From positions 1-24,999 of the IMG/VR virus record IMGVR_UViG_3300035199_000332: a stretch of DNA of 24,999 bases. One strand, given 5' to 3'. The DNA comes from a virus. Both the position numbers and the translations under genes were made by a program. The first letter of the stretch is position 1; every line of letters begins with the position of its first letter. A model generated the notes under the pieces. The model did not search any database and had not been told where the DNA came from. It saw only the letters and a list, made by a program, of their open reading frames with translations. This document shows, one piece after another, positions 16,693 through 23,561 of the stretch.

Positions 16693-18363
16693 ATGCCAAC
16701 CAGAACTGGTATTAGAATTTCAGGTTTTCCTGTTGAAGTCACTGAAACCGCAGACGCACTGACCCTCGAGTCAGAAGGCAGTCGTGACCTTATTCTCGAC
16801 GCCGGTAGCGGCAAGGTTGGTATTGGAACAACAGATCCAGCAGTCGCATTGGATGTGATTGGCACTGCCTCCTTCGCGGGAGCAGAGGCGTCGCTATCCC
16901 AGGGTAACGTTCAGGTTGGCGTTGACTCAGGGGGTGACCCCGGTGGTGAACTGATGTTCCATACCGATGATTATGTTGGTCTCCGGTGCGCCGACTCCGG
17001 GGCTTTGTCTCTTGCGGTGAAGCCATCCGGCAACGTGGGGATCGGCACAACGGCACCGGCTGTAGCCTTAGATGTTATTGGCACCGGCTCCTTTGCGGGC
17101 GCGGCGACATCACAATCGCAGGGCAATGTTCAGGTTGGTGTTGATTCAGGCGGCGATCCGGGCGGCGAGTTGATGTTCCATACGGACGATTATGTCGGCC
17201 TCCGTTGTGCCGATTCAGGCGCACTACCGTTTGCAGTAAAACCATCCGGCAATGTTGGCATTGGTGATGTTGCTCCCGGCACCCAATTACAGGTGTCAGG
17301 CACCGCGCCATACGTCACACTGAAGAACAGCACGGCAGAAAACACAGCGGGTGGCTGTGAGTCTAAGATTATCTTCGAGGACCATGCAGACGTTGCGCTG
17401 GCACAGGTAGAGGGAAGTCACAGCGGAAGCTCGGATGACACCAAGGGTAAGATGATTCTATCTACCCACACAGGCTCTGCTCTTACTGCTGCCCTCACCA
17501 TCAACGATGAGCAAGAAGCAACCTTTGCTAGTGACGTTGTGGTTACCGGCGTCCTGGATGTTCTCGGTGGTTCGATTGCGTTTGGCAATTCAGAAGATGT
17601 GGAGATAGATTTTGACGCAACTGCTCACAATGTAGCGGGTAAGTCTATATCAATCTTAGCGGGGACGACGACTGCCGGGACAACAAGCGATATCGCTGGT
17701 GGCTCAGTTACTATCGCAGCAGGCCAAGGCAAGGGCACAGGCGCTGGTGGCAATATCGTATTCAAGACTGCCAATGCTGCTGGCAGCACTGGTTCAAGCC
17801 TGAACGCACTGGCTACCGCGCTAACGATTAGTGATGACCTATCCAGTACGTTTGCTGGTGATGTTGCGGTTGCTGGTGAAATTGAGGCTGGGTCTGGCTC
17901 TGGAGCGGGTGTCTTCCTGTCGAATGGTAACCAGGACGTAACCCTCAAGACAGGTAACTCATCGACCGGTAGCATTACGATTACAGATGGTGCCGATGAG
18001 GACATCACGATTGCTCCTAATGGTGATGGAATTACAGTGGTCTCAAGTGGTCTCACATGTAACGCACTGACTGTCAGCAGCGTTGACAAGACAGTCAACT
18101 ACGAATGCGATATTGACTTCCTTATCATTGCTTCGCGAAGTGTGACAATTAGCCTTCCAGAAGATGCTGACCGGGGCACCATCTATAAAATCAAGCGTGT
18201 AGATGATGGGACGAGCGATGGCACGATCACAGTCGGTAGGTCAGGCTCAGACACAATAGACGGCGCGACTTCGTATTCACTAGACGCCAACTACATGATG
18301 GTTGAAGTGATGAGTGATGGTTCAAATTGGTTCGTTACAGGTGCCTACGAGGTTCCTGAATAG
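16693..18363 (+). CDS. Tail fibre protein with tandem repeats
   Basis: This 556-residue protein has the signature of phage tail fibres: repeated G-N-V-G-I-G-T-T-x-P-x-x-A-L-D-V type modules. Residues 42-114 and 115-187 are two 73-residue tandem copies, and a partial third starts at 188 (VGIGDVAPG). A Gly- and Ala-rich stretch (GGSVTIAAGQGKGTGAGGNI) and long Thr- and Ser-rich strands follow. The last about 90 residues (from DKTVNYECDIDF to the end) form a terminal domain common in fibres, containing GTIYKIKRVDDGTSDG and SDGSNWFVTGAYE. The protein likely trimerises and binds the host surface with its C-terminus. TAGGAG precedes the ATG at 16693. No self-cleaving chaperone domain is present. The host receptor cannot be read from this sequence. 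Confidence 0.8.
   Translation: MPTRTGIRISGFPVEVTETADALTLESEGSRDLILDAGSGKVGIGTTDPAVALDVIGTASFAGAEASLSQGNVQVGVDSGGDPGGELMFHTDDYVGLRCADSGALSLAVKPSGNVGIGTTAPAVALDVIGTGSFAGAATSQSQGNVQVGVDSGGDPGGELMFHTDDYVGLRCADSGALPFAVKPSGNVGIGDVAPGTQLQVSGTAPYVTLKNSTAENTAGGCESKIIFEDHADVALAQVEGSHSGSSDDTKGKMILSTHTGSALTAALTINDEQEATFASDVVVTGVLDVLGGSIAFGNSEDVEIDFDATAHNVAGKSISILAGTTTAGTTSDIAGGSVTIAAGQGKGTGAGGNIVFKTANAAGSTGSSLNALATALTISDDLSSTFAGDVAVAGEIEAGSGSGAGVFLSNGNQDVTLKTGNSSTGSITITDGADEDITIAPNGDGITVVSSGLTCNALTVSSVDKTVNYECDIDFLIIASRSVTISLPEDADRGTIYKIKRVDDGTSDGTITVGRSGSDTIDGATSYSLDANYMMVEVMSDGSNWFVTGAYEVPE
16816..17253 (+). repeat. 219-base in-frame tandem repeat within the fibre gene
   Basis: Copy 1 is 16816-17034 and copy 2 is 17035-17253, directly adjacent and each 73 codons long. 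They share 66 of 73 residues (differences D/A, A/G, E/A, A/T, L/Q, S/P and L/F). By my count only 22 of 73 codons are identical, so 44 of the 66 conserved residues use a different codon. Confidence 0.9.
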
Positions 18364-18373
18364 GGAGGGGATA

Positions 18374-18490
18374 ATGTTTTTCAGACCAACAGTTAGACGA
18401 CGTAAGGCAACAGCCGAGGCGAAGCCCACTAAGAAGAAGGCTGCGCCTAAGAAGAAAGCCACTAAGAAGAAGGCTGCTAAGAAGAAATGA
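18374..18490 (+). CDS. 38-residue lysine-rich, histone-H1-tail-like peptide
   Basis: This short ORF has a very strong ribosome-binding site (GGGAGGGG at 18363-18370, 3 bases before the ATG), so it is likely translated. The product begins MFFRPTVRRRKATAEAK and ends in Lys-Lys-Lys blocks separated by Ala, Pro and Thr. It has 14 Lys, 4 Arg and one Glu, giving a net charge near +17. The pattern matches the C-terminal tails of histone H1 and of bacterial H1-like proteins, which bind and condense DNA. A 33-base unit is repeated in frame. The stop overlaps the amidase start (ATGA), so it is the first gene of the lysis cassette. DNA condensation, an accessory role in lysis or a purely translational coupling role are all possible. 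Confidence 0.65.
   Translation: MFFRPTVRRRKATAEAKPTKKKAAPKKKATKKKAAKKK
18426..18477 (+). repeat. Direct repeat encoding lysine-rich units
   Basis: The 19-base word CCACTAAGAAGAAGGCTGC occurs at 18426-18444 and again at 18459-18477, offset by exactly 33 bases (11 codons). It encodes the T-K-K-K-A-A blocks of the small basic peptide. This is coding-sequence repetition, not a regulatory array. Confidence 0.85.
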
Positions 18491-19173
18491 TTTGGTGGAA
18501 ATACGTCTTAGACTTCTTCGGTGGTGACAACCCGTCGTGGATAAAGAAGGGTGCGAGGTTGCGCTCTTACTCCAGACGGTACACCGAGATAGATGAGATT
18601 ATCATCCATGAATCAGTGACCAGCACCACAGCTAAAGCGGTAAAGGTTCTCAATGCCAGGAAGCTAGGCGTTCATTACTGTATAGATCGGGATGAGGCTG
18701 GGACGATTACATCTCATGTGCCAGCAGCGAAGGCTTGCTCTCATGCTGGCTCAGGCCACAACCGGCGCAGCATTGGCATTGAGGTGGTTTCACCATTTTA
18801 TGCTAAGTACGCCAAGGATGGGGATAAGACTCTGACGGGTGTATGGGTACACAGGAAGGAGTATCTCTTACCATACGAATCCCAGATGAAGAGCCTGTGG
18901 AAACTTGTCCTGTGGTTGGTGATGCGGCACGATGTGCGGCTTGAGTTCCCTGGTATCCCTGATGGCGTAATGCGGTGGGGCAAGATAGCTGACCATCACA
19001 AACCCGGCATCATGGCGCACCACAGATTCAATCACGGTGACGGAACCTTTGCTGAATGTTATATCTACCTGCGAACTCAGGCACTTTCACATGAAGATGC
19101 CTGGGCAAAAACGATTGTGGCTGCATCTGCTGGAAAGCGGAGCACGCCGCTGCTTGACGAGGAGTTAGCATGA
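18487..19173 (+). CDS. Endolysin: zinc N-acetylmuramoyl-L-alanine amidase (amidase_2 type)
   Basis: This 228-residue protein cuts the bond between muramic acid and L-alanine in peptidoglycan at the end of infection. The fold is recognisable from IDEIIIHESVTST (His41, probable first zinc ligand), GVHYCIDRDEAGTI, CSHAGSGHNRRSIGIEVV (residues 84-101) and the late MAHHRFNHGDGTFAEC block. In that block His178 or His179 and Cys191 or a nearby acid would complete the zinc site, by analogy with the T7 lysozyme His-His-Cys set. There is no secretory signal and no separate wall-binding domain, so a holin should be needed for release. The ATG at 18487 overlaps the stop of the lysine-rich peptide. The next gene overlaps its own stop (ATGA), which makes this a coupled lysis operon. 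Confidence 0.85.
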   Translation: MIWWKYVLDFFGGDNPSWIKKGARLRSYSRRYTEIDEIIIHESVTSTTAKAVKVLNARKLGVHYCIDRDEAGTITSHVPAAKACSHAGSGHNRRSIGIEVVSPFYAKYAKDGDKTLTGVWVHRKEYLLPYESQMKSLWKLVLWLVMRHDVRLEFPGIPDGVMRWGKIADHHKPGIMAHHRFNHGDGTFAECYIYLRTQALSHEDAWAKTIVAASAGKRSTPLLDEELA

Positions 19174-19451
19174 AGCCAGCCGATTGGATAAAGATAGCAG
19201 GTATGTTGATAGCGGCCTGCGCTGCCATCCTTACATACGTTGCGAGCATGGACCACACCGTCCAAGTCAACACGTCTGACATCGAGCGAGTTGAAGAGGT
19301 CAACGAGAAACAAGAGGTTGCAGTCGAGAAGCTTGAGACTAAGACAGCCGCGATAGATACGAAGCTCGTGCAGATACAGACACAACAATCATTCAACCAG
19401 CGTATCCTTGAGAAGATGGATCGCAAAATGGATAGGGTTCTAAAACGATGA
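19170..19451 (+). CDS. One-TM coiled-coil membrane protein in the lysis cassette (spanin or holin candidate)
   Basis: This 93-residue protein has one N-terminal membrane helix (about residues 7-27, IKIAGMLIAACAAILTYVA). A charged coiled-coil tail of about 60 residues rich in Glu, Lys and Gln follows. That topology, a short N-terminal cytoplasmic end and a periplasmic coiled coil, is typical of inner-membrane spanins. It is also seen in some antiholins and in XhlA-like proteins with the reverse order. GAGGAG precedes the ATG, which overlaps the amidase stop by ATGA, and the next gene starts inside its own stop in the same way. The spanin role is inferred from topology and position; no sequence family was recognised. 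Confidence 0.55.
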   Translation: MKPADWIKIAGMLIAACAAILTYVASMDHTVQVNTSDIERVEEVNEKQEVAVEKLETKTAAIDTKLVQIQTQQSFNQRILEKMDRKMDRVLKR

Positions 19452-19804
19452 AGAAAGAATTACATGAGTCACTAACCGTAAAGTCAGCCGTCGCCATCTG
19501 CGTGTTGGTCTTGGCCAAAGTATTACTACCGGTGTTTACCAATTATGAAGTACCTGATTCCATCTTTGAAAGTGTATGCGCAGTGCTTGGTGTTTCTGTC
19601 ACAGTTGGTATGCGCCGCGCCTTGCCTGTTCTCATTGTGGGTTTTCTTAGTTTCAGTACGATTCAATGCGGACCCAGTGTCTGCCAGAAAGCAACCATCG
19701 AGATAACCAAACACCCGGAGCTTCCCTCTCCTGCTGCTACGATCACTGTGAAGTGTGATGGCAAGGATAAGGCCGTTCTTCACGGCAAGGAATTGGTGAA
19801 GTAA
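19448..19804 (+). CDS. Multi-TM holin-like protein with cysteine-rich C-terminal tail
   Basis: This 118-residue protein has hydrophobic segments at about 13-30 (SAVAICVLVLAKVLLPVF), 38-54 (IFESVCAVLGVSVTV) and 58-74 (ALPVLIVGFLSFSTIQC). A soluble tail with Cys74, Cys79 and Cys103 and a Pro-rich stretch (HPELPSP) follows. Three membrane spans next to an amidase gene suit a holin, which permeabilises the inner membrane to release the endolysin. The third hydrophobic segment, preceded by Met55-Arg-Arg and ending in a Cys, also looks like a lipoprotein-type signal, so the ORF might carry a nested outer-membrane spanin. The residues before Cys74 (T-I-Q) do not match a standard lipobox. The start overlaps the previous stop by ATGA. 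Confidence 0.6.
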   Translation: MKKELHESLTVKSAVAICVLVLAKVLLPVFTNYEVPDSIFESVCAVLGVSVTVGMRRALPVLIVGFLSFSTIQCGPSVCQKATIEITKHPELPSPAATITVKCDGKDKAVLHGKELVK

Positions 19805-20038
19805 GTGAGTCCCGATGTAGCTAAGCAAGTCGTTGGTCTATTGATTGACGCGCTCCAGGCTGAGGCTAAGAGCCACCTCCCTTCCTATGTTCAGGAGTCA
19901 TGGCTTGATGCGATGAGTAACCTCTTGGAGTCAGGGCTGTACCATGTATGGCAGGCATTGCTTGAGAACATTGACACGGTAAAGCTAGAGGCTGAGATAG
20001 TAGAAATCATAGACCATAGGGAGGACAGTGATGGCTAA
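19805..20038 (+). CDS. Small helical phage protein of unknown function
   Basis: This 77-residue protein starts with GTG immediately after the previous stop (TAAGTG). AAGGA lies about 12 bases upstream and is only moderately well placed. The sequence is amphipathic and acidic, with helices such as VVGLLIDALQAEAKSHLPSY and LYHVWQALLENIDTVKLEAE, and it ends in an acidic tail (EIIDHREDSDG). There is no membrane helix or catalytic motif. It lies between the lysis genes and two small basic proteins. It may be a co-translated accessory; function is unknown. An internal ATG at 19913 is an alternative start, but it would lose much of the amphipathic region. Confidence 0.55.
   Translation: MSPDVAKQVVGLLIDALQAEAKSHLPSYVQESWLDAMSNLLESGLYHVWQALLENIDTVKLEAEIVEIIDHREDSDG
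20019..20025 (+). promoter_or_regulatory. Ribosome-binding site deciding the start at 20031
   Basis: GGGAGGA lies 5 bases before the ATG at 20031. For the GTG at 20028, one codon earlier, the spacing would be only 2 bases, so the ATG is the better start. Confidence 0.7.
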
Positions 20039-20363
20039 ACCACCGTTCCCCAGTGAGCACCCTCTTGTCAAAAATAAAGACGGGTCGTATAGTAATGTGC
20101 TTACGGCAACATTCGCGCTTGGCGACCCAGGCAACCTTAGGCATTATGTGATACCGACCATGGTTCGGGGCAAGAAGCTATCCGGCAAGGATGCCGTAGC
20201 CGTGGCCAAGAGGCATGGCCTGAGCAAGTACCCGTCGTTTGCCACCGCAGATGAAGCGCTTGCTGCATCAAAGAGGTTGCACGACAAGCAGCCACCACCC
20301 TCCCCGCGAAGGGAGGCAGCGAAGAATATGCTCAGGCGAAAGCGAAGAGGTCTTGATGACTAA
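20031..20363 (+). CDS. Small phage protein of unknown function with FPSEHPLVKN-type motif
   Basis: This 110-residue protein (from the ATG at 20031) contains KPPFPSEHPLVKNKDGSYSN, the segment HYVIPTMVRGKKLSGKDAVAV and the ending KYPSFATADEALAASKRLH. Such proteins recur in unrelated phages, often beside lysis or internal virion genes; from memory this looks like a widespread uncharacterised phage family. The Y-x-I-P-T-M core followed by a basic helix and a final K-Y-P-x-F helix suggests a small globular domain. The C-terminal 25 residues are strongly basic (PRREAAKNMLRRKRRGLDD) and could bind nucleic acid. It shares its ribosome-binding leader with the next gene. Confidence 0.6.
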   Translation: MAKPPFPSEHPLVKNKDGSYSNVLTATFALGDPGNLRHYVIPTMVRGKKLSGKDAVAVAKRHGLSKYPSFATADEALAASKRLHDKQPPPSPRREAAKNMLRRKRRGLDD

Positions 20364-20369
20364 GGAGGA
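20362..20369 (+). promoter_or_regulatory. Strong Shine-Dalgarno site for the gene at 20375
   Basis: AAGGAGGA lies 5 bases before the ATG at 20375. The 10 bases GGAGGACAGT that precede the start region recur in front of the gene at 20031. Confidence 0.75.
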
Positions 20370-20374
20370 CAGTA

Positions 20375-20581
20375 ATGCAGCTACGTAAAGGCGGGTCGGA
20401 TGCAGTCATCCGCGACAACATCAAGACCCTCATAAAGCAGCACCGCCTAAAGGGCAAGAAGCTGAGCCGAAAGGCAGCCGTTACCATGGCCATGAACAAG
20501 GCAGGCAAGACGAAGCTGAGTAAAAAAGATGTACGAAAAGAGGCAGCGCTAAGCCTGAGAAAGAAACTAAAGATGGCGTAA
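20375..20581 (+). CDS. Small basic phage protein of unknown function
   Basis: This 68-residue, very basic protein resembles a common phage orphan pattern. An N-terminal G-x-S-x-x-V-I-x-x-N-I-x-x-L-I segment (GGSDAVIRDNIKTLIKQHRL) leads into a lysine-rich S-x-K-x-A-V-x-M-A-M-x-K-A-G-K block. These short proteins appear in many tailed phages, but no role is established to my knowledge. The charge suggests nucleic acid or virion-interior binding. A strong ribosome-binding site (AAGGAGGA) precedes the ATG. It is the last gene of the block before the primase, from which it is separated by 48 non-coding bases. Confidence 0.6.
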   Translation: MQLRKGGSDAVIRDNIKTLIKQHRLKGKKLSRKAAVTMAMNKAGKTKLSKKDVRKEAALSLRKKLKMA

Positions 20582-20592
20582 ACACTTTCAGC

Positions 20593-20621
20593 TTGACAGC
20601 CAGATTCCAGGCGTGTCATTT
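20593..20621 (+). promoter_or_regulatory. Candidate promoter for the primase gene
   Basis: A consensus -35 hexamer TTGACA lies at 20593-20598. Seventeen bases later TCATTT (20616-20621) could serve as a weak -10. The expected transcription start is then within a few bases of the ATG at 20630. The -35 match is exact but the -10 match is poor, so the promoter is only a candidate. Confidence 0.4.
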
Positions 20622-20629
20622 TCTCATCC

Positions 20630-22927
20630 ATGAATATCGTAAGAGTGCTAACTGAGGTAGGCTACCCTGCCATCTCCAGGGTTGTCGGCACTGACCCTGT
20701 CCGAAACCTTCCGTGCCCTGTCGTACCCCATAGAAACCAGACATCCTCAACGGGTCCCGCCATGGTCTACCCGCCTGGTTGTGATGGCCCTGATGATCCA
20801 GGGACACTGGTCTGCATGAATTGCGGTGAGACGTGGGGAACCAATAGGCTTGCGGACGTCTTGTCTGTGACGAGCGAGGTCATTGATGGGAACGAACGCT
20901 ACGTCCCACCCCGCGTGACTTCCGTGCAGCGGTCACGACCGAGACTACCTGCAGAGCCTATTGATGTGCAGTCCACATGGATAAAGGCTCAAGCAACCAC
21001 ACCTCAATCGATGAAGTGCTTTCAATATTTCAAGCGACGTTGGCGAGATGACACCCTTGCTGATGTTGCGATGCAGTTCGTTGGGTGGACCAGCGGTCTC
21101 AAGCAGGGGTACTGGACACGGCACAAGGAGCACTTGCTCTTTGTCCCTCTTTACGATGTTCATGGTTCAGTAGTCAGCGGAGTCAGGCGTTTCGTTGGGC
21201 ATGGCAAGGCCAAGCTCAAGAGTCTCCGACTCCCAAACGAGGCCGTTGGTCTTCCTTCCGGTACCTCGGTGTGGTTCGGTGACCCACCGCCGGTAGCGGC
21301 AAACCTTTGCAAGTCCAAGGTGCTCTATGTGGCGGAGGGTGAGATTGATACGCTACTCCTGATGTGCCTCCGAGAGGAGGGTTACATTGAGGGGGGTATC
21401 CTAGGCTCACCGGGCGGCGCTGCTGGTAGCCCTGGCTGGTGGGATAAGACGGCTGAGCTAATCACAGACCCTCCTGCCTCGGTGGTGTTGGTCATGGATG
21501 CCGACACGGCTGGTGACCAGTACTGGCAGCGCTCTGCCAACGCCTTCCCAAACGCACAGCGAGTGATACTACCTGACCACACTGACCTTACTGACTGTGT
21601 TCACAGGTATGGCCAGCCAGAGGCAGTGACCTTACTGAACTCTGCAGCACGAAGTCACTTCCAGTTCTACCAGTTGGACAGTGGTCGCTTTGCTTACATG
21701 GCTGGCGGTGTTTGGTATGACGCTACGGGCCGGTCAGCGTTGACCTCTAGGCTAAGAGGTGCTGGCTACGACCACGAGGAAGCTCAGGGCATGGCAGCGG
21801 CCCTTCCCTCTGCACGTGACATCGTCTTCAACCCGAACTCTACCCAGGCAGTTGTCATTGAGCGTGGCAACACCTGGCTCAACCAATTCAGGGGCCTGTC
21901 GTTGCAAGCTGCTGAAGGTAACTGCGACCTGTACACCTGGTTGCTGCATTGGATATGCGGCGAGGACGCGTCATCGTTTGAGTACTGTATGGATTGGATC
22001 GCCAAGCCACTCCAGACCCTTTACAAGGGCAAGGGTGCTCACCGAAACAAGACGGCGCTCGTTTATCACGGCGCTCAGGGTTCCGGTAAGGGGTTCTTCT
22101 GGGGGTCCGATGGAATCATGCGTGCCATCTACGGTCGAATGATGACCGAGATAATGCAGGGGCAGATGGAAGATAAGTTTGACCCCGCTCCACTTACCCG
22201 CTCCCTCCTGGTCACAGCCAACGAGGTGGCCTGTTCGGGCTACCGAGATGCCAAGACCCTGAACAAGCTCAAGGCCTGGATAACGGAACCCTACGTCATG
22301 ATACGCCGGATGCAGAAGGCGGGTGACGAGCATCCCATCTGGTTCAACATGGTCTTGATGTCGAACGACGCCATGCCTATCCGGCTAGAGCCAGGTGACC
22401 GGCGGTACAACATCTTCAGACAGGACAAGAAGCTTGACCCATCAATCATATCTAACTTGGTGACCGAGCGGAACAGGGGCTGGCCAGGTGCCAGACACTT
22501 CCTCCACCACCTACTGGAGCGCGATATACAACGTGACCTGGCTGCTCCGTTTATCAACAGCGATAGGCAGACCCTGCTCGACGCATCCAAGCCGAGCCAG
22601 GTACAGTTCGCTGAACTCGTGGCCGACCTCGGCCTTTGTGCTGTGATGCGTGACTGGGAGGCCGCCCTTGGTGACAAGAGACAGGGTCCATTCACGGACG
22701 CATCCGTTGGCTTCATGGCCGGTGAGCACATCCATGAGGTCTACTCGTTCTGGTGTAAGCAGGTTGGCATCCACTACCCAGTACGCTGGCAGCACCTCAA
22801 GGAAGCCCTTCTCGCTGCAGTTCCAGGCGCAAGGGTTAGTTCGGGTCATCGACTGGGTAACACGCGCAAGAGGGGCCTCCTAGGGCTTCCTATGGGCGGT
22901 GAACAGAACTTAGTTGCTATAGGTTAG
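20630..22927 (+). CDS. Primase-helicase: zinc-finger/TOPRIM primase with SF3-type helicase domain
   Basis: This 765-residue replication protein starts with a probable zinc-binding primase module (Cys29, His34, Cys62, Cys65). A TOPRIM domain follows, with Glu236 in YVAEGEIDTLLL and Asp290-x-Asp292 in VVLVMDADTAGD. The C-terminal half is a helicase of the SF3/D5-like kind: Walker A GAQGSGKG at 481-488, Walker B-like LLVTANEV at 526-533, motif C MSND near 580 and an arginine-rich GDRRYNIF that may supply the arginine finger. Such proteins make RNA primers and unwind the template at the fork. The start ATG has no ribosome-binding site, and an in-frame stop lies at 20594-20596 with no better start between. 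The gene is transcribed with the lysis block but belongs functionally with the minus-strand module it meets at its 3' end. Confidence 0.85.
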   Translation: MNIVRVLTEVGYPAISRVVGTDPVRNLPCPVVPHRNQTSSTGPAMVYPPGCDGPDDPGTLVCMNCGETWGTNRLADVLSVTSEVIDGNERYVPPRVTSVQRSRPRLPAEPIDVQSTWIKAQATTPQSMKCFQYFKRRWRDDTLADVAMQFVGWTSGLKQGYWTRHKEHLLFVPLYDVHGSVVSGVRRFVGHGKAKLKSLRLPNEAVGLPSGTSVWFGDPPPVAANLCKSKVLYVAEGEIDTLLLMCLREEGYIEGGILGSPGGAAGSPGWWDKTAELITDPPASVVLVMDADTAGDQYWQRSANAFPNAQRVILPDHTDLTDCVHRYGQPEAVTLLNSAARSHFQFYQLDSGRFAYMAGGVWYDATGRSALTSRLRGAGYDHEEAQGMAAALPSARDIVFNPNSTQAVVIERGNTWLNQFRGLSLQAAEGNCDLYTWLLHWICGEDASSFEYCMDWIAKPLQTLYKGKGAHRNKTALVYHGAQGSGKGFFWGSDGIMRAIYGRMMTEIMQGQMEDKFDPAPLTRSLLVTANEVACSGYRDAKTLNKLKAWITEPYVMIRRMQKAGDEHPIWFNMVLMSNDAMPIRLEPGDRRYNIFRQDKKLDPSIISNLVTERNRGWPGARHFLHHLLERDIQRDLAAPFINSDRQTLLDASKPSQVQFAELVADLGLCAVMRDWEAALGDKRQGPFTDASVGFMAGEHIHEVYSFWCKQVGIHYPVRWQHLKEALLAAVPGARVSSGHRLGNTRKRGLLGLPMGGEQNLVAIG

Positions 22928-23223
22928 TCGGCGGTTGGCTGGGATACTCTGCTGGCAATGGCGTAAGCGTCGGCGTCTGCTGCGTCTGGGCTTTTGAGAT
23001 GCTCTTGTGCTGGTCGCTCTCTGTAGCTACCTCGCTCGATGCTTCTTCGCTTGCCCAGGATTGACGCCATCGCCTGCGAACAACTGTCGCAGAGATCTTG
23101 TGAGTCTGGCTCTTCATCATCCTCTCTCCATATCTTGAATTGTCTCCAGCCAACAATGGACTGGGTATTGTATGTTACTCGTGAGCAATTGTCACACTGA
23201 TACTTAGTCTCGTTGCTACGCAT
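22924..23223 (-). CDS. Zinc-ribbon protein of unknown function
   Basis: This 99-residue protein, from the ATG at 23223, has Cys10-x2-Cys13 and Cys45-x2-Cys48, the layout of a four-cysteine zinc ribbon. The intervening region is aromatic and charged (GWRQFKIWREDDEEPD). The C-terminal half is basic then polar and probably disordered. The ATG overlaps the stop of the resolvase gene (TGATG) and has AGGAG 6 bases upstream. The in-frame GTG one codon earlier is too close to that site. The position at the end of the recombination operon suggests a DNA-binding or processing accessory. Confidence 0.6.
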   Translation of the reverse strand: MRSNETKYQCDNCSRVTYNTQSIVGWRQFKIWREDDEEPDSQDLCDSCSQAMASILGKRRSIERGSYRERPAQEHLKSPDAADADAYAIASRVSQPTAD

Positions 23224-23561
23224 CACTCACTCCTGCTCATCCACCACTCGCCAACGAAATCTAAGAAGTCAGCGAGACTCATGGTTACAAGCGCCTCCTC
23301 CCTGTTGGCGCGGGTGATAGCAATAGGTACCTTCCCCTTCGGGCAGTCACCTACGGCTTGGCTATAAGCCTTCCTGATGTTAGGTCGCTTCATCCTCTTA
23401 GCCTCAGGCCAGAAGACAGGCATGTCCACGTCCGCCATCTCCGCGCCGCGACACTGGAGGCCCCGTTTTACAGGTGCCCCCGGCATCACGTCACGAAACT
23501 GGTGAACCAATTCCCGCTCGAAGTCTGCACCCTTCTTGCGGTTATAGGCTCCACTTACCAT
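23223..23561 (-). CDS. Hjc-like Holliday junction resolvase (PD-(D/E)XK nuclease)
   Basis: This 112-residue protein is read from the ATG at 23561, which has AAGGTGG upstream and overlaps the previous stop (TAATG). The longer frame, open to 23636, has no supporting start. Residues KKGADFERELV (Glu15) form the first helix. The core PD-(D/E)XK elements follow: Asp44 or Asp46 in EMADVDMPVF, Glu53-x-Lys55 in WPEAKRMKRP and a helix with Gln68. The E-D-ExK-Q pattern is that of archaeal and phage Hjc-type resolvases, which cut four-way DNA junctions formed in recombination or concatemer processing. Basic residues around the active site fit DNA binding. Gene order with a Sak4-like ATPase and an SSB-like protein supports the assignment. 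A general endonuclease role cannot be excluded. Confidence 0.75.
   Translation of the reverse strand: MVSGAYNRKKGADFERELVHQFRDVMPGAPVKRGLQCRGAEMADVDMPVFWPEAKRMKRPNIRKAYSQAVGDCPKGKVPIAITRANREEALVTMSLADFLDFVGEWWMSRSE

Noticed and set aside
18426-18489. AAG-rich repeated DNA resembling a repeat array
   Set aside because: The repetition is explained by in-frame codons for lysine and alanine in the 38-residue peptide. There are no spacers of constant length as in a CRISPR array.
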